The notes under the pieces: generated by a model | What the model saw: only the letters and a program-made list of their open reading frames with translations | Database searches by the model: none | Told to the model about the DNA's origin: nothing | Origin: Laccaria trichodermophora | Taxonomy: Eukaryota; Basidiomycota; Agaricomycetes; Agaricales; Hydnangiaceae | Direction: 5' to 3' | DNA: 64,000 bases | Assembly: GCA_018417955.1 (NCBI GenBank) | Contig: JACTVC010000002.1 | Coordinates: forward strand, 682,001 to 746,000 | Position numbers and translations under genes: made by a program | In this document: one piece after another, positions 9,187 to 20,900 of the stretch | Layout of the letters: each line of letters begins with the position of its first letter | Numbering within the stretch: position 1 is the first letter of the stretch

Positions 9187-11771
9187 TTATCCCCGGGTAA
9201 CTACAAGTTCATTGGTGGTGATTTGGACATCAACCTTTCTCAAAAGCTTTGTTGATTTCAAATGAGAGCAGCCGCAGATATCTTCACCAAAAACCTTGAT
9301 CCTAAACTGTGATCCCTTATGCGGGCCGTCAAACGCGGTAACGACTTGGGCTTTGCACTCCGGCCTTTCAGGTATCAAGTACGGAAACGGCACTTCCACC
9401 ACTGTGAAACCGAGTTGGACCTTAACCACATCTCCGACCACTCCCTTGAACTCCCCGCACAGATTTTCGTACTTGCCATCATGGAAATTAGAGCGGGTGT
9501 TGATGAGACGAAGGCTCAGTCTCATGGTGGCAAAGAGGTTATCTCTAAGCCAATACGGAGGGGCTGCCATAATTGCGTCAGTATATATATTGACTCTGAA
9601 TCAAAAATATAATCACCATAATTGCCACGGAGAGGGGTATCTGAGCTTGGGTTCCAAGCTGGGCTCGTCGGGATATCTTGTGAGTTAGGAAGCGGAGTAG
9701 ACGGCCCCGCAATGGTCGGAGTCTGCACGAGGGCAGCAGGATATGCGGCTGAGGGTTGCGGATCCGGCAAGGGCAGACCAGGGAACAAAAAGCTTGCCAA
9801 AGTACCGGGCGGAGGCGCTGGTTCAAGTGGGTAAGAGAAATCGGTCAGAAGCTCTCGAGGCCTTGGGGGCTGAAGCCTTTCGTCAGCACTGGAAGCTAAT
9901 TAGCATCGATTTCAGAAAGAAAAAAAGCAAAAGGGCTTGCATGATGTGTAGTGCAGAGATGTCCAAAATTTGTGGGCGTTGGAGGAGCGCCTCGAGTTCG
10001 ACCAAAAGCCTTTTCTCACCAACTGTGCTTTTTATTCTGCCTCGGTAAGTTCTAAAGTTGCCTTGGGTTACCATTACGCGTTTTCCTACAAGATGACTGT
10101 TCGAGTCCCCCTTCATGACTCGCTTTTGTGCAGCTGTCAAGGACTCCGGGGATTCTGTTGCGAAGACAAAGGGGGAGCTAAAGAACTCGACATTCCCGGG
10201 GGATACCTCTACCTAAAAGATGACGGATTGTCAGAGTATGTATTGTAAAAACGAAACATTTACCTCTGTTCCAGTCCTGTCATTGAAGACACACACATAG
10301 TCATCGTCTTGATTTACTACCCAGCCCGTAACACCTTGGTGGTCTCCCGAAAGAATGCGCACTTCGTCCCCTACTTTAAGATGTTTTCGAAGCGACGAAA
10401 AGGGTACGGTAATTGTCACATCCTGCGTTGTCAAAAACACAACAGCCTCATTGTCTTTGATGTCAACAATCGTTCCAAAACCCGCCCTCGAATCTCCGTC
10501 AGTAATTTTCACTCCATTGCCTATCTGAAGAATCCTGGCCGACATTCTCGCCATTGTGTGCTGTCGGACGTTGAGAGGGATGTCCGAACAGGCGCTAAAC
10601 AGATCGAATTCTTTCGGTGATGGTACCACATCTTCAGCGGTATACCAATCAGTGTCGAGGTCCGGGAAGTACGCATATCCATCGCCATCGTAAAGAACTC
10701 CTCGGAATAATGATAAGTTGTTTCGTTTTTGGAACGCCCGACGAAACCGTTGCTTGGCCAGTGTTGGATTGAACAGGGCTTGGGGAGGTCGCCCTGGTGC
10801 TGAAGCTCTTCAGTTTAGCTCGCGTTCAGGTTTGTAGAACGCTGCGAACTCGTCGTCCGTCTCATCGTTTCGGTCCTCATGTGCGATCAGCCGGCTTCCT
10901 TTGACTTTGGTGGAAGGTGGGTCATAGGCCACGTGTGGTACCACGAGGACATTGATGAGTAAGGATGTGACCTCCCGAATGAAGGCGATATCTCCTTTGT
11001 AGATGCCGCGGTGCAGCCTCACCCAGGAATGACGCTTTGGTTGAAAGGTGTCGGGAAGAGTGAAGATGGAGGGGTTAGGATCCGGGATGTTGAAAGTCTT
11101 TGAGGCCAGCACGTTTGATATGCCGTTACAGACTTCACGAATCATTTCTTTAGAACCACCTTCGAAAAAGACTCTGCCGGGTAGTGCTTTCCAACCAAAG
11201 ACCGCTGGGGGTCGTAAGTGCGCAGAAAACCTCTCGTCCATGAGGCGCCGATGGATTCGAAAGACTATCTGCTCCTCATAACCAGGCTGAGTATAAAAGT
11301 TATTACAAAAATAACCCGAAGATGGGGTTACTTTTACCTTGACGACCACTGCCCATAAAGACACCTTTCCGATATCTTGGACATCTTCCCCAATATCTTG
11401 ATGAGACGTGACGCGCTCGAGAAAGCTTTCCCAAAAGGCGTTGTCATCAGACGGCATCAACGCTTCACGGAGAAGGTTTTGGTGCGCATCTCCCGAAATC
11501 GACTCGTCAATGTCTTCATCGTCGTCGATAAGATCGTCTTTGAAAGAATTAGCACTGTACCAACTACAATTACAATCTATAATACACACCTTCGTCGCCG
11601 TCATTCTGATCGTCGGTCTCAGCCTCTGATACTTGAGCTTCGAGATCTAGGAATCCAAGGACTTCTGGCGACTATAGCGTGATTAGCTTGATACGAAATC
11701 TCACAAAAATAAAAAGAACTTGCCTCAAGTTTTCTATGTTTCATTGGTCTCTCATTGTGTTTTGATGCCAT
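9187..11771 (-). pseudogene. SPT5-like elongation factor (NGN + KOW domains) inside the hAT element
   Basis: SPT5 binds RNA polymerase II with SPT4 and promotes elongation. Reading from 11771 the protein begins MASKHNERPMKHRKLE, then an acidic region (DDDEDIDESIS). An NGN-like domain follows (LWAVVVK, intron, GYEEQIVFRIHRRLMD..LPGRVFFEGG). A first KOW motif (SWVRLHRGIYKGDIAFI) and further KOW segments (LKVGDEVRILSGDHQGVTGWV; VGKRVMVTQGNFRTYRGRI) come next. A Pro/Ser-rich linker (LPLPDPQPSAAYPAAL) precedes a C-terminal KOW-like domain (FKGVVGDVVKVQLGF, HKGSQFRIKVFGEDICGC) and the stop at 9187. This is the SPT5 domain order in shortened form. Exon 1 seems to end at a GC donor (GAG then GCAAGT, 11723). 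An in-frame TGA at 10810-10812 splits an otherwise continuous exon (ERELN, stop, RASAPGRPP), so this copy is probably broken or the base is wrong. The start and second intron are uncertain. Confidence 0.7.
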
Positions 11772-12194
11772 GATTTCGTATTTACTAGCTATGCACAAAC
11801 GTTTCTATCCGTTAGAGTCTACAATCTACAAGTACGGTGCACGGAAAGAGGAAAGAAGCCTGACGATGGGTTTGCGGGCTGTTTAGCTTCGTTGACTTTA
11901 GGGCCAGTCCACATGTATCACGTCAGCATTGTCGCGGGTAACCCCGAGGTGCTGCCTTCAACATACGCTGTCGAAACGGCGTTGGTGGGCCTGTGATGTG
12001 GGTCGTCATCACCATTAGTGTGAGCCATGGGTCGTTGGTAACATCGGTGACACAGAGGTGAACGACGACGAATCCGTCGTCGTTCCTCGCGTACTGCATT
12101 CGACTTCGTATTTTACTTTGTATTGATTCATAAAGTAAATATTCTACATGTAGGTAAGTAAATAGAGGGAGGGGTAACTATGGAGGTAAATACG
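11772..12194. other. Upstream region of the SPT5-like gene inside the hAT element
   Basis: No ORF with family features. The sequence just before the palindrome repeats GTAACTA/GGTAA words. Confidence 0.4.
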
Positions 12195-12647
12195 AGGGGG
12201 TAATACGGAGGGATGGGTAACTACGGAAGGGGGGGTAACTACGGCAGACGTAACTACAGCAGATAAACGGCAGAGGAGGAGAAGGGATGGGGGAGTGGAG
12301 AAAGGAGGAAAGGAGAGCCAAAATACGTTCCATTGCTATATATCATAGGCACTTTAGGGCCGCTTTTGATTTAGGGCAGGCATAGAACGTTGAGGGCAGG
12401 CATGGAACATTCTTTTATGCCTGCCCTAAATGTTCCAGGCCTGCCCTCAACGTTCTATGCCTGCCCTAAATCAAAAGCGGCCCTAAAGTGCCTATGATAT
12501 ATAGCAATGGAACGTATTTCGGCTCTCCTTTCCTCCTTTCTCCACTCCCCCATCCCTTCTCCTCCTCTGCCGTTTATCTGCTGTAGTTACGTCTGCCGTA
12601 GTTACCCCCCCCCTTCCGTAGTTACCCACCCCTCCGTATTACCCCCT
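12195..12647. repeat. 453-bp near-perfect palindrome (foldback element)
   Basis: The left arm, from AGGGGGTAATACGGAGGG, is repeated in reverse complement at the right arm ending CCTCCGTATTACCCCCT. The arms are about 220 bp, meet around 12415-12425, and are almost identical, including CGTTCCATTGCTATATATCA and TTTAGGGCCGCTTTTGATTT. Such a structure could be a nested foldback MITE; flanks AAATACG and AAATAACG may be a decayed target duplication. A transcript through it would form a long hairpin. Confidence 0.85.
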
Positions 12648-12749
12648 AAATAACGTTAGAATAGTTGAATGAACCGTGAAAAAAAGTATAAACCATGTTA
12701 AAATATTCACGAAATGTCGATAGTGTGTGTGGATACACAATGGATAGAT

Positions 12750-12930
12750 AATATGCCCAGATACACGACGAGTTTAGGCGCCCAGATAAGGGATGATGTG
12801 CCTGGATGCACGATGGATAATGCGCCCGGACACGCGATGGGTGACACGCCCAGACATGCGATTGATAATGTGCCTGGAGGCACGACGCGTGGAGGCACGA
12901 TGCCTGGAGGCATGATGCCTGGAGGATAAT
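12750..12930. repeat. Degenerate tandem repeat of GGAGGCAYGATGCCT / GCCCRGAYACRCGAT units
   Basis: About ten copies of a 15-bp core (for example GCCTGGAGGCATGAT, GCCCAGACATGCGAT), often joined to GGATAATG or GGATGATG as 30-bp units. Homogeneity increases rightwards. No coding role is visible. Confidence 0.6.
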
Positions 12931-12989
12931 GCACATTTATCCATGTGGACACAGTGGTAACTTTCTTCGTTTCATAATATTTCACAGAT

Positions 12990-13256
12990 TTGAAGACTGA
13001 CTACCTATCTACAGACCAAGGAATCAAGGATGACAATTTCCTTGGACATTCGTGGACCCCAAAGCCTTGGTATGGCATTGGAATACTCTATGATCGCTAT
13101 CGGTCTATCGATCACGCCGACGAAGCCTTCTCTCGTGTTCTTCATATAGGTAAAGGTCGGCCTTACTCCATCGTTATTAACCTCGTGTTCATTTCGCTTT
13201 CCCAGCAGATTCCTTGTATCACGTTCGGCATTTTAGGCTGTAAAGCCTCGAGTTAG
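12990..13256 (+). other. Unassigned ORF region between cargo and transposase
   Basis: An open stretch with protein-like composition (DQGIKDDNFLGHSWTPKPW, YRSIDHADEAFSRVLHIGKG) ends just before the direct repeats. I recognise no family. It could be a remnant of another captured gene. Confidence 0.2.
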
Positions 13257-13436
13257 GTATCTGTAACGTGTTAGTAGACAAGACATTCATTGGACACCGA
13301 TCGAAACAACTGTTACATTAATTCCGATAGAAACACACGCTGTAAAGCCTCAAGTTAGGTATCTGTGACGCGTTATTAGATGAGACATTCACCGATTGAA
13401 TTCACTGTTACATGAATTCCAATAAAAACACGCGCT
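13237..13436. repeat. Two direct repeats of about 100 bp upstream of the transposase gene
   Basis: GCTGTAAAGCCTCGAGTTAG at 13237 recurs with one change at 13339. The following bases (ATCTGTRACGYGTTA, GACATTCA, ACTGTTACAT, ATTCCRATARAAACAC) also match. The tandem lies immediately upstream of the transposase start and may be part of its promoter. Confidence 0.7.
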
Positions 13437-13511
13437 AATGGCATGTGAGGTATGGTTCTGTATAAAATACTAAACAGCAGCTCTATTGCTGTAAATCGCC
13501 CAGCTTCCTTA

Positions 13512-16449
13512 ATGGCCCGAGGTAGAGGCAGAAAATCGACACAGCAGCCAGCACCTCCTCGTACAGGTGGCCGTAGAGCAGCACCAGTCAACTTTCGTGA
13601 AGATCCTGGTTCTGGAGAAGAGTTCGACTTCACCGGCGTGGACGAACATTCTTCTGATAGAGATGTACCGGATGCACCACGACCAGTCTCTCCTCCCATT
13701 AGTGTTGAGCCTGTAGCTGGCTCTGCTACCTCCACTCGACCTGCAACGCCTTTGGAGCAACCCTCAGAATCTTCACGGAGCCGAACGGCCCCTGATATCG
13801 ATTATTTCTATGAACGCGGATCGAAGGTTGCCCCAGTGACCAGAACTCTATGCAAGACATGCAAGTATGTGGCCCTCCATAATTACATATGTTGTACTGA
13901 CAAGGATTGTTGTTTAGGGCGAATGGGATAGACTTACGCCAGGGTGCAGGTAGTTTCTCAGCGTCCACCTCAAATAACCCATTGCGCAACCACCTCCTAA
14001 GCCACCACAAGGATATTTATCTCCAGAAGTGTCGCGAAATGCGATGGAAAGTCCCTGCACTCGAGAGCGAAACTGGAACACCCCCTGTGTCCGGACGTGG
14101 AACGCAACGTTCTCCCTTTTCCCAGAATGCATTTTTACAGCATCTTCTGAACTTCATCGTTGCGGATGATCAGGTTAGTAAAGCACGCTTTTAATGTTTG
14201 GTATTAGTCTAAACTTCTTCATAGTCTATATATGTCGTCGAATGCCCAGAATTTCGACAGCTCCTCTTGCTTTTACGTGAGGACCTCGAGGACAAAGACA
14301 TTCCCCGCCGAACAAAGATGCGCGAACTTATTATCAAGGCATGGGAGGCGTATTTCAAGGTCCTAAAACAGGAATTAGCAGTATGTTGTCTCAGTTGACC
14401 ACTTTGTTTCCTTGTATTCACGAATCACTCTAGGATGCACCAGGGCGAATTTCCTACACGGCGGATATCTGGTCAACAAAAGCTCGGTACCCATACCTGG
14501 CCATTACCGCACATTGGATACATAGAGACAAGTCTACCAAAGGTCTTCAGCTGCGTTCTACACTCATCGCATTTCACCGTCTTCGAGGAAGCCACAATGG
14601 GAATAGGCTAGCAAGGATTGTCCTCCATCTCTTGGATCGAGTTGGGATCACGGTCAAGGCACGTCTACGTTTCATTTATTTACCCTTTTCTACTTTATGC
14701 TTACGTGGACAGGGAGGCCATTGGACCCTCGATAACTGCTCGCTCAACGATGCCTTCCTGAAAGAACTCGAGATACTTCTACGCCCATGCGAGATTGAGT
14801 TCAATCACAAGGAAAATCATATACGATGTTTCCCACACGTTACCAACATATGTTCAACTCATGTCATCGAAGCCTTTACTAACATCGCCCTGGTAGATGA
14901 TACAGGGGGGTTCATCGCATCTGCATCAGGCCCTCCAAGCGATCCTGATAATCAGACTTATGAAGAAGCGGTTGTTCGCGACCCAATCGCATTGTGCCGG
15001 AGTACCGTACGAGCAGTACGCGCCTCAGGTCAACGACGTGAGCACCTGGCGGAAGTAATAGAGGATGGAAACAAGAAAGGGTGGTTCAAGTCAACTGAGG
15101 ATCCGACCGTGACTATCCAAGTTAAGCAGGCGCAACTTGTACGTGACATGAAGGTTCGGTGGGACTCTCTTTATTTCATGATCAATCGGTTTCGTAAACT
15201 ACGCCCGGTATGTTTGAACTCTATCGTTTTATAAGTGTATACTTATAAAAATAGGCCGTCAAGCATTTTCTTTCTTTGCCCATCAATAGAGATCTTGCGA
15301 AACTTAGACTTACTGATATGGAATGGGCTGTACTCCAGGATTTTGAGATCGTACTGGGTGTATGTCTCTAATATTGATACCTGTTCGAGGCTAAGTCTTT
15401 CTCTTAGGTACCCCATCAAGTACAGACACTCATGTCGAAAGAGCGCACTCCCGTTTTATCAGGCGCAATTCCCGCCTTCGAAATGTTCATGACGGCATGG
15501 GAGCAACTTGGGAGAGATCACCCCTGCTTGGCCCGATGGACGGATATTGGTATCCAGTGGGCGACAACTTACTACAAGAAAATGGATGATTCGCCTGCCT
15601 ACGTTATCGCGATGTGTGAGTTAAGGTTCAGATTCATACATTATTTAATAACTTGACATGGCCAGTTCTCAATCCCTCGATACGATTGTCATGGATTCGA
15701 CAACACTGGGAGCCTAATTATGTTGCCAGGGCCGTCGTAATTATCAAGAATACTGTAAGTCGCTCAGTTTGTTACGGTGACAGTACCCTTAATATACTTG
15801 TTGCAGATGCGAAAATACCATGACCGTCTTCATGGACAAGCTCAACAACCTACATCTAGTACGGACTCACAGCAACAGAGGCGAAGCTGGCATGATTTAG
15901 CTGGACGATATGGTCTTGAAGATATGTTGGAGGTTTCGGGCGCTCCTTCGCCGTCGGGCCAAGGAGTTGAAGAACAGTTTGAGTTGTATGGAAATGGGAC
16001 GGTCTCACCGCGTGGCACGGATATTATAGGGTTTTGGGCGGTAAGTACAATGTCTCACTATTTTCCAATCTGCGTCACTGATTTGTTTGCAGATAAGCGA
16101 GGAAACCCATCAAATATTGTACGCGATGGCGTTAGATTACTTACCCATTCAAGCATCCTCGGTTCCTTCCGAGCGCGTTTTTTCATCCAGTGCCGAAACT
16201 GATACGAAGAGGCGAAATCGAATTCACCCTGTTCTAATGGAGGCACTTCAAATGTTGAAATTTTCGCTCAAGCAGCAACGGCTTAACTTTACGGAGGGTT
16301 GGGCTGTTACAGAAGATGAACTCGAGTATCATGCAGATGACAACGAAGATTTAGCAGATTTGTTAGGGAAGCTAACTTCGGAGATTAGGGAGAATGGTAT
16401 AGATATTGATGAGGTAATTCACGTTGTTGGACAGGATGACGATGATTGA
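13512..16449 (+). CDS. hAT-family transposase (BED finger, DDE core, hAT dimerisation domain)
   Basis: Start chosen at ATG 13512 (MARGRGRKSTQQPAPP). A disordered Ser/Pro-rich N-terminus is followed by a BED-type finger split by an intron (CKTCK ... NPLRNHLLSHH). The RNase-H-like core shows the first acidic block (SYTADIWSTKARYPYLAITAHWI) and the TLDNCSLND block. A middle insertion domain (KKGWFKSTEDPTVT, VRDMKVRWDSLYFMI, SLPINRDLAKLRLTDMEWAV, GIQWATTYYKKMDDSPAYVIAM, LSWIRQHW) follows. The C-terminal dimerisation block reads LDYLPIQASSVPSERVFSSSAETDTKRRNRI. About nine introns of 45-60 nt are needed, and across them I found no frameshift or internal stop, so the gene may still be functional. 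It catalyses cut-and-paste transposition of its host element. The acidic C-terminal tail ends VVGQDDDD. Plus-strand orientation is opposite to the SPT5-like gene. Confidence 0.85.
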
Positions 16450-16721
16450 GAGGGCTATTTTTTGTTCACTATAATGTATGCAACCTTACATACCATCACG
16501 CTGTACATTTATGTTGAATTTTATTACGCATTTACGCTCACTGTACTTAATGCGCGAGTCATCAATTGCGGCAACATTTACCGGCTATAACCGGCTCAAA
16601 ACCATTGGCCAAGCTGAGCCGAACCGGATTTGATCGGCTCCCGAGCCATCACAAACCAGAACCGGCAAAAGCCGCCGTTTCGGCAAGCTGGCTTGCGGCT
16701 AGCTGAGCCGCGGCAACACTA

Positions 16722-16729
16722 CCTACACA
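16722..16729. repeat. Right target-site duplication of the large hAT element
   Basis: CCTACACA, identical to 8927-8934, directly follows the right inverted repeat ending CGGCAACACTA. Confidence 0.85.
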
Positions 16730-17900
16730 GACACCATCGATTCATGGAAGCATATCAGCTTTTGTCAGTACATTCTGATCTTTTTATTTGTTCTTCATAT
16801 CCATGCTGTTGTGATACTTCTACTGTGACCATACAGTTGGCTCTTGAAGGAGCTGTTCCTCCCTATGGACTTCATCAGCATGACCAGACTGACAATGTGT
16901 GTTACTGGGCCTGTGACGTTGGATCATGCCTGCCTAAAAGTGTTGATGTGGAAGTCAAAGGCAGCCAAGTCTCATCAGAAATGTGGCTGGACAATGCACA
17001 AAAGTATCCATGCCTTTCTTATAAAATTTCCATTGATTGAAACTATTAGTACTGCTGTGGAGACAGAGTCCATATTGAACTGGATGGCTGAAGGAATTGA
17101 GATGAATTATGAGGGAAACAAGACAACTTCAATGATGGCAGCATGTGCCTGGTATGTGTTATAAGGTGTGGGAAGCAAAGCAAAATTTGGACTGATATAA
17201 TGTAAGCCTTATCAGTAAGAAGAGCAGGACAACCTTCATAATGCTTTAACTGGGGTAACCAGGATGACCATATATGAAGATGAGCAGCTTGCTAATGATC
17301 ACGTGACAACACACATGGATACCTGCATACCACAAGGAGATACAGATACTTGGGTTGCTAATCACAGCAGTTTTTCTGTGTGTATAGTTTTGCCTTCATT
17401 TTGGTTGTGGTATAGAGTTGACTGGTGCTGGCAGTACTTGGGCAGTATGGGATAGGATTTTTTTATGAAGGAGCAGATACCTGGGCTGGTATTGGACCAC
17501 AGATGGTAGGCCTTCCTTAGGCTTATATCTGATTTGAAAAAAATGAAAGATATAGGCAGACTTTATGTCAACTCTGACAGACTCTGAATTCCTTGCAAAT
17601 TCCACCTTCTCAATTATTTTTGACTTTGGCATGTCAACATTTTTTCTCAGTTGTAGTGCATGTACTATGTACTGTATTTGACTCCATAAATATCCTTTGA
17701 AGTGTTACCTGGAATCAGATGTCTGTAAGAGACAGCAGTATCCAGGTTTGCCTGTAGGGCAATTTTCAACAAATAAGTATGATGGAAGTTGCAAGTGTCT
17801 CTATTTGGCTACTGTAGCACATTATAACAAGATACAAAATATATGTAAATATGATGGTCCCATGTCATGGAAGGTAACTACTATGCTATCACAAGGTAAA
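16730..17900. other. AT-rich intergenic stretch between hAT element and NLR gene
   Basis: Several overlapping short ORFs, none with family motifs. Base composition matches the left flank of the hAT element (8.1-8.9 kb), consistent with one AT-rich interval split by the insertion. Confidence 0.5.
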
Positions 17901-20900
17901 TTAAGTACTAGTCCTTGTAAAGTCATTATCAAAATCTTTCCCTTTATGAAATAAATGTGACATTTTGGATTTAAAATTTGAAACTCTCTTTGCAAGTTTG
18001 GAAAGAGAATGGACTGAGGATAAAGACATCAGAGGGGGGTTCAAACAACAATTACCGAACAACATACCTTTTTTCTCAGGATTCATTGTTGTATCCAAAG
18101 GAACTGCTTGAACTGGATGATTCAAAACTACCAGTGTTGAATGCAACTTTTGTTCATCATGACTTATGGTGCCTGCATCAACAATATGAAGCTCCTGTGC
18201 TTCTTGGACATTGGCTGTGGTAGGAATTGTATGAGATTCTGCACCAGGAACTCTGTTCTTTAATTTATGAGCTTGGGTCTCCAGCTTTTGTGCCTGTGTG
18301 TACTTTCCCAAGTTTCGATATATTGATGCTAGATTTGCCATTGCTTTGATTGTTTCTGGGTGATCCACTCCAAGAGTTCTCTTGCTTGCATCTAGAACTT
18401 GCATCTCCATCTTCTCTGCCTCTGAGTATTTTCCCAAGTGTTGATATGTTGCTGCTAGATTTGCCATGGCACTGATTGTATCTGGGTGTTCCACTCCAAG
18501 AATTCTGTTCATTGCATCCAAAACTTGCATCTCCATCTTCTCTGCCTCTGTGTATTTTCCCAAGTGTCGATATGTTGCTGCTAGATTTGCCATGGCACTG
18601 ATTGTATCTGGGTGTTCCACCCCAAGAATTCTGTTTCTTGCATCCAGAACTTGCATATCCATCTTCTCTGCCTGTGTGTACTTTCCCAAGTGTTGATATG
18701 TTGCTGCTAGATCTGCCATGGCACTGATTGTATCTGGGTGTTCCACCCCAAGAATTCTGTTTCTTGCATCCAGAACTTGCATATCCATCTTCTCTGCCTC
18801 TGTATATTTTCCCAGAGAATGATATGTTGCTGCTAGATTTGCCATGGCAGTGATTGTATCTGGGTGTTCCACTCCAAGAATTCTCTTTCTTGCATCCAGA
18901 ACTTGCATCTCCAGCTTCTCTGCCTCTGTGTATTTTCCCAGACTATAATATGTAACTGCTAGATTTGCCATGGCTTTGATTGTCTCTGGGTGTTGCACTC
19001 CAAGAATTCTGTTCCTTGTATTTAGAACTTGCATCTCCAGCATCTCTGCTTCTGTGTATTTTCCCAAGTGTCGATATGTTGCTGCTAGATATGCCATGGC
19101 ACTGATTGTATCTGGGTGTTCCACTCCAAGAGTTCTCTTGCTTGCATCCAGAACTTGCATCTTCATCTTCTCTGCCTCTGTGTATCTTCCCAGACAGTTA
19201 TATGTTCCTGCTAGATTTGCCATGGCCTTGATTGTATCTGTGTGTTCCACTCCTAGAATCTTGTTTCTTACATCCAAAACTTGCATCTCTAGCTCTTCTG
19301 CCTCTTGTATTTTCCTAGCTCAGTATATGTTTCTGCTAGGTGGGCCATAGCTCTGATTGTGTCTGGGTGTTCAACTCCAAGAATTCTGTTCCTTGCATCT
19401 AGAACCTGGATTTCCAACTTCTCTGCCTCTGTGTATTTTCCCAGGTCTCGATTTGTTGATGCAATATTTTCCATAGCTCTGATGATATCTGGGTGTTCTA
19501 CTGCAAGAATTTCATTCCTTGTATCCAAAACTTCAATCTGCAAGATTTCTGCTTCCTTGGCATATCCTTGGTTTTGCAAGAGATTTCCAAATTTTTCATA
19601 AGCATCATCGAAATAACTGATACTATTCAGATTACTTTCTGATCTTGAACACTGCATATTTGCCCTTACATGTGTTACCAAGACCCTGTGAAACTTATAT
19701 GGTTGGCTTTCACCCCACCTCAGTGAACAAGATAAAGTCACATATGCCATCAAGCAACATCTTTCCCTGTCATTCAAAGTCATTCTGTCTCTTCCCCAGG
19801 CATGAACCAGTGGATGCATTGTATACACACCATCAGATAATGCTTTCTTAATCAAGGAGAAGAGTAGCAACATCCGAATGCCCTCTCCAAAAAGTAAATT
19901 ATCCCAAATACCTGCCTTATTCAAAGGAAGTAGTCTCCAATCCAGCATAGAACTGGCAAGTGGCAATCTAGGGTGAGAGGCTGTTTCATCTTTTTGAAGA
20001 GCAGCATAAGAAAATATTTCCTCAGTAATTTCCTCATGATGGAAGTAAGGAAATAATTCCAGAAGAAGCATTGCACTATTGGCTGCCTTATGAGAATCAT
20101 TAGATCTAGCTCTTTCTTGAATTTCCTTGTATGATAACTCCCAAGTTTCATAGACAGATCTGTTATACTTAGAAGCTCCCTTAAATTCAGAATGAGATAA
20201 TAATGTTTTTCGATGCTCAAAATATTTTGCAAGATAATTTCCAATAGTGCTAGCTCCAGAAGCAATGTAAGCACCAGCCTGATCAATAGCAAGAGGAAGG
20301 TAGAAGAGCTCCTTCACAATCTTAGAAGCTTCAGTTTGAAACTCCATTGAGCATAGATCCAAGCAACTAGCTTTTAGAAGTAATCCAATAGCATCTTTCT
20401 CTTCCATCTCAGTTACTTCAAGAGAATTCTCAGGCAAAGTTAGAATTCTCATGGTGGAATTACGGCTAGTTATTAAAATGTTTCCCCCCCTTCCAGGTGG
20501 AAAATAAGCCTCCAGTTCAGCAGGTGATAGAACATCAGCATTGTCAAACACCATCATATAGTTCTCTTTCAGCAAGCCAATCCAGTAAAGAGCAGATTCA
20601 GGAGAGCCATCCAGTCCACTAGACTGGGCTGCAGGGAGATTACAGATACCCTTGAGTCCCTGAGTGATGGTGCCAACTGAGGAAGCATCCAGCCAGAAAA
20701 CACAAGAGAAACTGAAGGGAGTTGAAAGTTTAGAAATCAGGGTTAAATCTGGCTTTTTGAAGATACTCACAAGTCAGCCATTTCCTCAATAAACTTCAAG
20801 CAAATCTGAGTCTTTCCAATACCCCCCATTCCATACAACAGAAAGAACTTTCGTCTCTGAGCTGAGTCATTTGTGTTGGAGAAATGCTTCTTAAGTTTGG

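Larger units (their letters stand above)
8935..16721. mobile_element. Large (7.8 kb) hAT transposon carrying an SPT5-like gene
   Basis: The left terminus TAGTGTTGCCGCGGCTC and the right terminus (reverse complement identical for 17 bases, TAGTGTTGCCGCGGCTC) define the ends. Both subterminal regions contain many copies of GGCT/AGCC words (for example CCGGCT, GAGCCG) over about 150 bp, the usual hAT subterminal binding clusters. A perfect 8-bp duplication CCTACACA flanks the element, so it has not been rearranged since insertion. It encodes a multi-exon hAT transposase on the plus strand (13512-16449) and an SPT5-like gene on the minus strand (9187-11771). Between them lie a 453-bp palindrome and two tandem-repeat tracts. 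Ordinary hAT elements are 2.5-5 kb with one gene, so the extra 4 kb looks like cargo. Confidence 0.85.

Noticed and set aside
18466..19601. Plus-strand ORFs with repeated SGCSTPRILFLAS-like sequence
   Set aside because: They are the antisense of the 126-bp TPR repeats; the minus strand has clear TPR and NTPase motifs.
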